Position numbers and translations under genes: made by a program. The notes beneath the pieces were generated by a model. That model was given only the letters and a program-made list of their open reading frames with translations, was not told the origin of the DNA and did no database searches. A stretch of DNA of 9,012 bases from CAYIRQ01 sp964365905 (lineage in GTDB: Bacteria; Patescibacteriota; Gracilibacteria; Peribacterales; Peribacteraceae), in assembly GCA_964365905.1 (NCBI GenBank), contig CAYIRQ010000065.1:1-9012 (forward strand), given 5' to 3'. Numbering within the stretch: the first letter of the stretch is position 1; each line of letters begins with the position of its first letter. Below, piece by piece: positions 4,526 to 9,012 of this stretch.

Positions 4526-5866
4526 TTATTTCCAGAGTGTTCCTTGGGCAATGGGTGGATCCAGCGGTACCCAGGTAAACGTTGCATCTCCGTCCGTCCA
4601 TGTGATCGCGCCAGGCGATCCCGGGCGGCCGGGGCTATTCAGCTCGATCTGGAGGAATGGATCGGGGTGACTCCCTGAGATTGCGACATCGGCAACGACA
4701 TCGAGAGAACGAGGCGATTGCAGGGAGCCGAGCGAATCCGCGATACTGCTGCAGGTGATCGTGCCTGAGGAAAGAGAGCAACTTTGAGAGCTTCCGCCAC
4801 TCGGGTCGCGGAGGATGACATTGCTCAGAGTGACTTCGCTCGGCGCACTCACGGAGAATGCGAGCGCACTGAGCGCCGGATCGGCATCGGAGTTCTGCTG
4901 CGCTTCGAAGCGGAAGGAGCCGATGATCTTCGAGGAGCCGGTCGTAAAGGTGCTCTCCTCCTTTCCTCTGTTTTCAATTTTCCGAAGGACGGCATTTGCC
5001 GTTTGGTGTTTCTGGAAGTCTGTTCCGAAAGTGGACACGGCGTTGCTCGCCTCCGTCCAGAGACCGGTCGCCGTGATATCGATATCCTCAACTTGCAGCG
5101 TTTCTCCGGCTGCGCCGCCTTCATCTTTCTCTTTCATCATTGCGCGCACGCCGAGCACGATCGTGTCCCTTCGCTCAATGAAGTATGCGCTTGCGGGAGA
5201 GAGCGTGAGAGAGTAGACATCGCCTGCCGAAGATGCCGTGAGGTTGCGAGTGGCATTGCCGAGAACGAATCCAAGATCATCGGACACTTCGAAGTGCGTG
5301 ACGGAAGAGAGAGGATCAACGAGGGTGATCCTGATTTCCCGCACGTGCACCGGTTCATCCTGTGGCGTGACTTCAATCGTTGCGAGGAACGAGGATTTCG
5401 ATCCGAGGAGCAGGAACGTGCTCACGGCTTTGAGCGAAGGAAGGGGGAGAGCAGGCGTAGAGAGCTGATTCGGCTGCGTTTTCTCTGCGTGAAGGGGCGA
5501 GGGGAGAGGAGTCTTTGGAAGTGGCGCTCTTTCTTTACGTCGCTGCTCCCGCGCAAGTTTCCGGCGCTCCCGTGACGATCGCAAGAGAGCACCCGGAAAC
5601 CGTCTCGATGTGGTTCCCTTTCTCATCGATGGTCCCGTCCGTGTGAGAGTGAGCGGAGAGGACGCGCATTCGAACGTTCTTCCCCAGGACATAATGCGCC
5701 TGCAGGAAGCCCCCGGAATCCCACAGCGATAGTTGCTTGCCCCCTCTTCGAAGATGATCGCTTCCTTGGAGGTGCATCGCGGTGCCATTCGTGCCTCCGT
5801 ACGGTTTACTCCGAAGCTCATCGCAAGAAAAAAAACTCCCATGAAAAAAACTCCACGCTTCATCAT
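4526..5866 (-). CDS. Secreted, beta-rich protein of unknown function with conserved C-terminal motif
   Basis: Starting at ATG 5866 the product is 446 residues; TTG at 5875 would add three. An N-terminal signal peptide is clear (MMKRGVFFMGVFFLAMSFG, cleavage plausible after VNRTEA). Next comes a region with four Cys, then a very basic stretch (SSRERRKLAREQRRKERAP) and a Pro-rich linker at roughly 115-145. The remaining 300 residues are Ser/Thr/Asp-rich, low in Lys and strand-forming, resembling tandem beta-sandwich modules of surface proteins, with a Cys pair (SQSCSLSSGTITCSS). The end, ITWTDGDATFTWVPLDPPIAQGTLWK, recurs in two downstream stubs, so it belongs to a locally multi-copy family. 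No anchor (LPXTG, TM, PEP-CTERM) is visible. Upstream is a small Cys-containing membrane or secreted protein, probably co-transcribed. Two T-runs lie within the signal peptide codons. Confidence 0.7.
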   Translation of the reverse strand: MMKRGVFFMGVFFLAMSFGVNRTEARMAPRCTSKEAIIFEEGASNYRCGIPGASCRRIMSWGRTFECASSPLTLTRTGPSMRKGTTSRRFPGALLRSSRERRKLAREQRRKERAPLPKTPLPSPLHAEKTQPNQLSTPALPLPSLKAVSTFLLLGSKSSFLATIEVTPQDEPVHVREIRITLVDPLSSVTHFEVSDDLGFVLGNATRNLTASSAGDVYSLTLSPASAYFIERRDTIVLGVRAMMKEKDEGGAAGETLQVEDIDITATGLWTEASNAVSTFGTDFQKHQTANAVLRKIENRGKEESTFTTGSSKIIGSFRFEAQQNSDADPALSALAFSVSAPSEVTLSNVILRDPSGGSSQSCSLSSGTITCSSIADSLGSLQSPRSLDVVADVAISGSHPDPFLQIELNSPGRPGSPGAITWTDGDATFTWVPLDPPIAQGTLWK

Positions 5867-5928
5867 AGGAAGCAAGTATCGCAGCTTTGAGGTTCATGAT
5901 CAATTTTTTCCCTGAGTTCTTCGGTTCA

Positions 5929-6153
5929 TCACTCACAACCTTGAGGCACGAGCCACGGTGCGGGGATCTCGATCAATGGGATCTCAAACCTTTCGCATAC
6001 TTCGGGGGTACGTAAGGAGAGCAAATGACAAAAAGTCGGAATGTAGATTCTGATGACGGGTGCGCATGCTCCTTTCTGTCTCACATCCCAGGGATGGAGC
6101 AGTACAAACAATCCTGCAAGGCACACCAGTGTTCCAATGATGATTCGACGCAT
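5929..6153 (-). CDS. Small membrane or secreted protein with cysteines, function unknown
   Basis: A 74-residue product from the ATG at 6153, which has AGGA about 7 nt upstream; the ATG at 6168 would add five residues and has no such site. Residues 1-19 (MRRIIIGTLVCLAGLFVLL) form a signal peptide or single helix, with Cys11 inside it. The remainder holds four cysteines (GACAP, TFCHL, EVCER, QGCE-end) and several prolines, consistent with a small disulfide-stabilised extracytoplasmic domain. I know no family for it. It lies 62 nt upstream of the large secreted protein gene and 75 nt downstream of the XRE gene on the same strand, so the three may form one transcription unit. Confidence 0.5.
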   Translation of the reverse strand: MRRIIIGTLVCLAGLFVLLHPWDVRQKGACAPVIRIYIPTFCHLLSLRTPEVCERFEIPLIEIPAPWLVPQGCE

Positions 6154-6228
6154 TCGTACTTCCTGCATATCGTTACTTTATCACGTTGTTCCTCTTATTC
6201 CTCTCATCTTCTCATTCCTCTCCTCCTC

Positions 6229-6453
6229 TCAAATCGGCACCAGTCTTCCCTCCACCGAAAACGTGTCCATAATGGGCACATCGAGTGCTTTTGCGATTTT
6301 AAATGCGAGGAGCACGGAAGGGTTCGTATGGCCGTTCTCGATGCTCATGATGGTTTGCCTGCTCACCCCGGTGCGCACCGCGAGCTCCTCCTGAGTCATG
6401 CGCTTCTCGAAACGGAGAACGCGGATCCGGTTGCGAATGGTCATCTCGGACAT
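6229..6453 (-). CDS. XRE-family helix-turn-helix regulator (YozG-like)
   Basis: A 74-residue single-domain DNA-binding protein. The Cro/C1 helix-turn-helix fills almost all of it: helix 1 IRNRIRVLRFEKR, the turn MTQEELAVRTGVSRQTIMSIENGHTNPS (helices 2-3 with the classic Q-E-L-A...G-V-S-R-Q-T-I pattern) and helix 4 LLAFKIAKALDVPIMDTF. Length and the ending match the small YozG-type repressors, which usually act as dimers near their own gene. The start could also be the second Met (6444); neither has a strong Shine-Dalgarno sequence. It is divergent from the ComM gene and upstream of the secreted protein genes, the likeliest targets by position. Confidence 0.88.
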   Translation of the reverse strand: MSEMTIRNRIRVLRFEKRMTQEELAVRTGVSRQTIMSIENGHTNPSVLLAFKIAKALDVPIMDTFSVEGRLVPI

Positions 6454-6500
6454 AACGATCGGGAGAAATGAAAAATGAAAATATGATCGCGGGCCGATGC

Positions 6501-6528
6501 ATTCTACTCATGTCTTTCTCTGAAGCAA
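6501..6528 (-). promoter_or_regulatory. Candidate promoter for the XRE gene
   Basis: Minus-strand TTGCTT (6528-6523) and TAGAAT (6506-6501) with a 16-nt spacer; predicted start near 6494, about 40 nt before the coding region. The -10 is good (5/6), the -35 weak. Confidence 0.35.
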
Positions 6529-6577
6529 GTGTTCATCATCATGGATTCCGGACGTGTGCGCCGGGGATGGGATGAAT

Positions 6578-6612
6578 CCATTGCGGAACATGCTTTGCGA
6601 TTCCCGCAATGG
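6578..6612. promoter_or_regulatory. Inverted repeat upstream of the ComM promoter
   Basis: CCATTGCGG (6578-6586) and CCGCAATGG (6604-6612) are perfect 9-bp arms around a 17-nt spacer, ending 7 nt before the candidate -35 of comM. It could be an operator for a dimeric regulator (the XRE protein lies next door) or an RNA hairpin; no T-run follows. Confidence 0.35.
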
Positions 6613-6619
6613 ACTTTGC

Positions 6620-6647
6620 TTGACGGGTAGGTGTACGAAGGTACACT
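6620..6647 (+). promoter_or_regulatory. Candidate comM promoter overlapping palindrome GTGTAC-GAAG-GTACAC
   Basis: TTGACG (6620-6625), 16 nt, TACACT (6642-6647); predicted start near 6654. A perfect palindrome at 6631-6646 lies across the spacer and the -10, where a bound repressor would block polymerase. No Shine-Dalgarno sequence precedes the ATG at 6687; the region is pyrimidine-rich. Confidence 0.4.
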
Positions 6648-6686
6648 TCTCCCACAACATCGTTCCTACCTCCTTCTCTCCCACCC

Positions 6687-8198
6687 ATGCTCGCTCGCCT
6701 CACTTCCTTCGCAACGATCGGCCTCGTCTCAGAGCAAATCACGGTTGAAGTCGATTCCTCGCCCGGCATGAGCGGGCTCACGATCGTCGGTCTCGGGGAT
6801 ACGGCCGTGCAGGAAAGCAAAGAGCGCATCCGTGCGGCCGTCCGTCATAGTGGCATCAAGTATCCGGGGGCGCGACGGGTCACGGTGAATTTGGCGCCTG
6901 CGGACGTGAAGAAAGTGGGGCCGCGGTACGACCTCCCCATGGCACTCGGCATTCTCTGCGCGGCTGGCGAGCTCGATCTCGATCCGCATCTTTTCCGGGA
7001 GACCGTCTTCCTCGGTGAGCTCGCGCTCGATGGATCGCTCCGGCACGTCTCCGGCGTGCTTCCGATTGCCCTTGCCGCGAGAAGTCACGGCATGAAGCGC
7101 ATCGTCGTGCCTGCGGCGAATGGTCCCGAGGCGGCACTCGTTCCAGGAATCGAAGTCATTGCCGTTTCGCACCTCACGGAACTCCTCATGGTTCTCCGTC
7201 GCGAGAAGGAAGCGCCGAACATTCCTGTGCCCGCAGCAGCACCATATGCACTCGATGCCAGCATCGTGGATTTCGCCTGCGTGCGCGGGCAAGAGGCCGC
7301 AAAGCGCGCGCTCGAGATTGCGGCGGCGGGCGGTCACAATGTGCTCATGAGCGGAGCCCCCGGAGCAGGGAAGACTCTGCTTGCGAAGGCGCTCCCGGGC
7401 GTGCTCCCTCCGCTCACGCGAGAGGAAGCGCTCGAAGTTACGCAGATCTACTCCGTTGCGGATCTTCTGCCGCGCGAAACGCCGCTCCTCATGCGTCGCC
7501 CGTTCCGTTGCGTCCATCACACGGCAAGTGCCGTTTCCATTGTCGGTGGAGGAAAAATCCCCGGCCCCGGGGAAATTTCCCTCGCGCATCACGGAGTCCT
7601 CTTCCTCGATGAACTCGCGGAATTCCCCGCGCAGGTGCTCGAGGTCATTCGTCAGCCGCTCGAAGATCGCACGATCACGATCACGCGCGTGCACGGGTCC
7701 GTCACATATCCTGCGAACTTCATTCTCGTCGCGGCGATGAATCCGCCGGATCAGCATGGAGCGTCTTCCCGCGCGCGGCGGCGGATCAGCGTGCCGCTCC
7801 TCGATCGCATGGATCTCATGGTCGATGTGCAGCCGGTCGAAGTCGAGGATCTGCAGCGACGGTCCGGTGGTGAAACATCGGAAGTAGTTCTCACACGAGT
7901 GCTTGCGGCGCGAGCAAAGCAGCAGCAACGTTTTCATGCGTCAAAGGAGGCCCAGCATGTTGTTCACGTGAATGCCCAAATGGATGTTCGCTTGCTCGAA
8001 ACACATTGCAGTCTTACTTCTGCATGCGAAGAACTCCTCGCGCAGGCCGTGCGCCGCCTCGGTCTCTCCGCGCGCTCGTATCACCGCTCGATCAAAGTCG
8101 CCCGAACGATCGCGGATCTCGAGGGATCGGATGCGATCACGCCCGCGCACATCGCGGAAGCTCTCCAATACCGCCAGACGAGCCTTCTCGATCATTGA
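6687..8198 (+). CDS. comM: ComM/YifB-family AAA+ ATPase (Mg-chelatase-like)
   Basis: AAA+ helicase-type ATPase. In naturally competent bacteria ComM is a hexameric motor promoting branch migration during transformation, though it is widely kept in non-competent species too. At 503 residues it has the family's usual length. The N-terminal Lon-substrate-like domain (about 1-170) shows LTIVGLGDTAVQESKERIRAA and VTVNLAPADVKKVGPRYDLPMALGIL. The Mg-chelatase AAA+ core has Walker A GAPGAGKT at 223-230, Walker B LFLDE at 305-309, the FRCVHHTAS motif and a sensor region at AAMNP (349-353). The C-terminal Mg-chelatase part ends LSARSYHRSIKVARTIADL. Oddly, the loop after AAMNP is short (NPPDQHGASSRARRRIS) and lacks the usual NPCPCG...CxC cysteines. 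The ATG is the only sensible start and matches the family's 'M..L..' beginning. The stop lies 8 nt before the rRNA promoter. Confidence 0.93.
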   Translation: MLARLTSFATIGLVSEQITVEVDSSPGMSGLTIVGLGDTAVQESKERIRAAVRHSGIKYPGARRVTVNLAPADVKKVGPRYDLPMALGILCAAGELDLDPHLFRETVFLGELALDGSLRHVSGVLPIALAARSHGMKRIVVPAANGPEAALVPGIEVIAVSHLTELLMVLRREKEAPNIPVPAAAPYALDASIVDFACVRGQEAAKRALEIAAAGGHNVLMSGAPGAGKTLLAKALPGVLPPLTREEALEVTQIYSVADLLPRETPLLMRRPFRCVHHTASAVSIVGGGKIPGPGEISLAHHGVLFLDELAEFPAQVLEVIRQPLEDRTITITRVHGSVTYPANFILVAAMNPPDQHGASSRARRRISVPLLDRMDLMVDVQPVEVEDLQRRSGGETSEVVLTRVLAARAKQQQRFHASKEAQHVVHVNAQMDVRLLETHCSLTSACEELLAQAVRRLGLSARSYHRSIKVARTIADLEGSDAITPAHIAEALQYRQTSLLDH

Positions 8199-8206
8199 AC
8201 AAATTC

Positions 8207-8234
8207 TTGACTTCGGAGCTTCCCTCACTAAAAT
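8207..8234 (+). promoter_or_regulatory. Strong sigma-70-type promoter of the rRNA operon
   Basis: TTGACT (8207-8212, 5/6), 16-nt spacer, TAAAAT (8229-8234, 5/6), beginning 8 nt after the comM stop. Transcription would start near 8241, leaving a leader of about 270 nt before 16S. Confidence 0.65.
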
Positions 8235-8272
8235 CAGGAGGCTATGGGCGCTTCTACCTGAGGTGTGATGGT

Positions 8273-8349
8273 TTAGGCGGTGAGGGTGGGTGAGCGTCCA
8301 TGTGCGACGCTCCTTCACCCTTCGTGCTTCGACGCCGCCCCTCGCCTAA
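8273..8349 (+). other. rRNA leader hairpin 1 (nested)
   Basis: TTAGGCG (8273-8279) pairs with CGCCTAA (8343-8349). Inside it, GGGTGA (8288-8293) pairs with TCACCC (8315-8320) and GCGTC (8294-8298) with GACGC (8306-8310). The sequence has the look of dispersed intergenic repeats (CTTCGTGCTTCGAC ... CTCAGCATGACAG), an impression that cannot be tested within this window. Confidence 0.5.
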
Positions 8350-8402
8350 GAGCTCGGGGCTCTGCTCAGCATGACAGAATATGTTGAGGAGCCGAGGCTC
8401 TT
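8348..8402 (+). other. rRNA leader hairpin 2
   Basis: AAGAGC (8348-8353) and GCTCTT (8397-8402) close an imperfect stem of about 20 pairs (left CTCGGGGCTCTGCTCAGCA against right TGTTGAGGAGCCGAGG) around a TGACAGAATA loop. It overlaps the base of hairpin 1 by two bases, so the two could compete. Confidence 0.5.
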
Positions 8403-8470
8403 TCACAGCATCGCAGAGTAGAGAAGTTCAACCGCTTTATTCCTTTTCTTTTTGAAAGAAAAAAGAGTTT

Positions 8471-8493
8471 GTCGTCTCTTTATAAAAAACGAC
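8471..8493 (+). promoter_or_regulatory. boxA-like antitermination site within a small hairpin
   Basis: TCTCTTTATAA at 8475-8485 resembles the rRNA boxA consensus GCTCTTTAACA, with the CTCTTTA core intact, 24 nt before the 16S start, the usual position. It lies in a potential stem GTCGT (8471-8475) / ACGAC (8489-8493). In other bacteria boxA recruits Nus factors to the rRNA transcript. Confidence 0.45.
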
Positions 8494-8578
8494 ATGAGCA
8501 TCAAGCTCCTTTTGAAGAGTTTGATCCTGGCTCAGAGTGAACGCTAGCGGTGCGCCTAACACATGCAAGTCGCACGCG

Positions 8579-8699
8579 CGCCTCGCACTGCGAGGCGACA
8601 GTTAACAGTTAACAATTGACAGTTAACAACGAGGAAAAAAACTCCTTTCGTTAATTGTCAAAAGTTAATTGTCAATTGCTCGCCCCGCTGTGCGGGGCG
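8579..8699 (+). repeat. Enlarged 16S helix h6 made of 7-nt repeats
   Basis: Outer arms CGCCTCGC-act-GCGAGGCG (8579-8597) and CGCCCCGC-tgt-GCGGGGCG (8681-8699) can each fold alone or pair with each other. Between them is an A/T-rich hairpin whose left arm is heptads ACAGTTA, ACAGTTA, ACAATTG, ACAGTTA (8598-8625) and right arm is heptads GTTAATT, GTCAAAA, GTTAATT, GTCAATT (8650-8677). The arms are complementary with many G-U pairs, closing on a short AAAAAAA-containing loop. Confidence 0.8.
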
Positions 8700-8790
8700 T
8701 GAGTGGCGGACGACTGCGTAACACGTTGGAACCTGCCCCGGACTCAGGGATACCCCCGCGAAAGCGGGGTTAATACCGGATGGTCTGCGC

Positions 8791-8900
8791 TTCGCTTCGC
8801 GAAGCGAATGGAAAGTGGAAAATGTACAATGGACAATGAATGTATTGTCCACTGTCCGTTGTCCTTTGTCCGCTCGCTTTACGCAGCGGAGCGTAGTAAA
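8791..8900 (+). repeat. Enlarged 16S helix h10 made of 7-nt repeats
   Basis: Begins with an 18-bp perfect palindrome (TTCGCTTCG/CGAAGCGAA, 8791-8808). The left arm is heptads ATGGAAA, GTGGAAA, ATGTACA, ATGGACA (8808-8835). The right arm has GTCC at exact 7-nt spacing (8847, 8854, 8861, 8868). The tip is ACAATGGACAAT (8826-8837) against ATTGTCCACTGT (8844-8855), 11 of 12 paired, with a GAATGT loop. AAGCGA and TCGCTT close the base of the arm, and a small GCTTTAC/GTAAAGC hairpin follows. Confidence 0.8.
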
Positions 8901-9012
8901 GCATTTGCGGTCCGGGAGGGGCCTGCGGCCTATCAGCTTGTTGGTGGGGTAACGGCCTACCAAGGCTATGACGGGTAGCTGGATTGAGAGATCGACCAGC
9001 CACAGGGGAACT

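Larger units (their letters stand above)
8509..9012 (+). rRNA. rrs: 16S ribosomal RNA, 5' part (continues beyond the window)
   Basis: Recognised by TTTGAAGAGTTTGATCCTGG CTCAG at the 5' end, GCCTAACACATGCAAGTCG, GAGTGGCGGACG, TAATACCGG, GGTGGGGTAACGGCCTACC and GACCAGCCACAGGGGAACT at the window edge. By counting from the conserved motifs the 5' end should lie at about 8509 and the last base matches roughly E. coli position 323, so this part is about 504 nt instead of 323. Helix 8 is present as CCCCGC-GAAA-GCGGGG. Nearly all excess length is in helices h6 (V1) and h10 (V2). The flanking core motifs are intact, so the gene is probably functional. Confidence 0.97.

Noticed and set aside
4784..5575. 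263-codon plus-strand frame opposite the secreted protein gene
   Set aside because: The minus strand has a signal peptide and beta-rich composition; the plus-strand product is Arg/Glu/Cys-rich noise typical of antisense frames.
5535..5936. 133-codon minus-strand frame overlapping the secreted protein start
   Set aside because: It has a plausible ATG (MNLKAAILASYDEA) but no coherent domain, while the overlapping frame has a proper signal peptide. It could matter only if the T-tracts slip.
6187..6231. Pyrimidine-rich tract (CTCTTATTCCTCTC-like) as a triplex or regulatory element
   Set aside because: It is interrupted and lies in a short intercistronic gap; nothing beyond base bias supports a function.
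6729..7937. 402-codon open frame on the minus strand opposite comM
   Set aside because: It is a shadow of a GC-rich gene with clear AAA+ motifs on the plus strand; its translation is Arg/His/Glu-rich without recognisable domains.
8481..8486. TATAAA near the 16S start as a second rRNA promoter
   Set aside because: No -35 at suitable spacing; the sequence is better explained as part of a boxA-like site and hairpin.
8598..8677. Regular repeats considered as a CRISPR array
   Set aside because: Units are 7 nt without spacers and lie inside a 16S rRNA helix, where they pair as hairpin arms.
8658..8978. Short open frames on both strands near the end of the window
   Set aside because: They lie within 16S rRNA and have no coding character.

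Overview
The window is bacterial and ends inside a 16S rRNA gene. Overall gene style (short intergenic gaps, weak or absent Shine-Dalgarno sequences, a small secreted-protein locus, large insertions in the 5' domain of 16S) would fit a Candidate Phyla Radiation lineage such as Peregrinibacteria/Peribacteria, but that is inference; placing the 16S fragment by alignment would settle it. TAA, TAG and TGA all act as stops, so the code looks standard.

Layout. (1) 1-740: a ferric-reductase-like heme membrane protein on +, whose 5' end looks frameshifted, ending inside a 36-bp palindromic repeat. (2) 741-2145: a segment bounded by two copies of that repeat, holding a VOC/glyoxalase gene that has lost its N-terminus exactly at the repeat, and a visibly AT-richer gene for a three-TM protein with a six-cysteine domain. 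(3) 2182-2694: an AbrB-type antitoxin followed by what looks like the C-terminal stub of its toxin. (4) 2695-3808: a complete IS630-family element with TA target duplication, 32-bp inverted ends and an A8 frameshift site joining the two transposase frames; its left end may supply a new -35 to the antitoxin. (5) 3811-4525: a hicBA toxin-antitoxin pair with an apparently leaderless extended -10 promoter, flanked by two stubs encoding the same C-terminus (AQG[TA]LWK-stop) as the neighbouring secreted protein. (6) 4526-6453: a minus-strand cluster of an XRE regulator, a small Cys-containing membrane or secreted protein and a large secreted beta-rich protein. (7) 6687-8198: a ComM/YifB-type AAA+ protein without the usual cysteine loop. 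(8) 8199-9012: an rRNA promoter, a 270-nt structured leader with a boxA-like site, and the start of 16S rRNA.

The most unusual feature is in the 16S rRNA: helices h6 and h10 are both enlarged by hairpins built from tandem 7-nt repeats, adding about 180 nt relative to E. coli over the part seen. The left two thirds is an accessory region (two toxin-antitoxin loci, IS, repeat-bounded segment, gene stubs); the right third is conserved housekeeping sequence.
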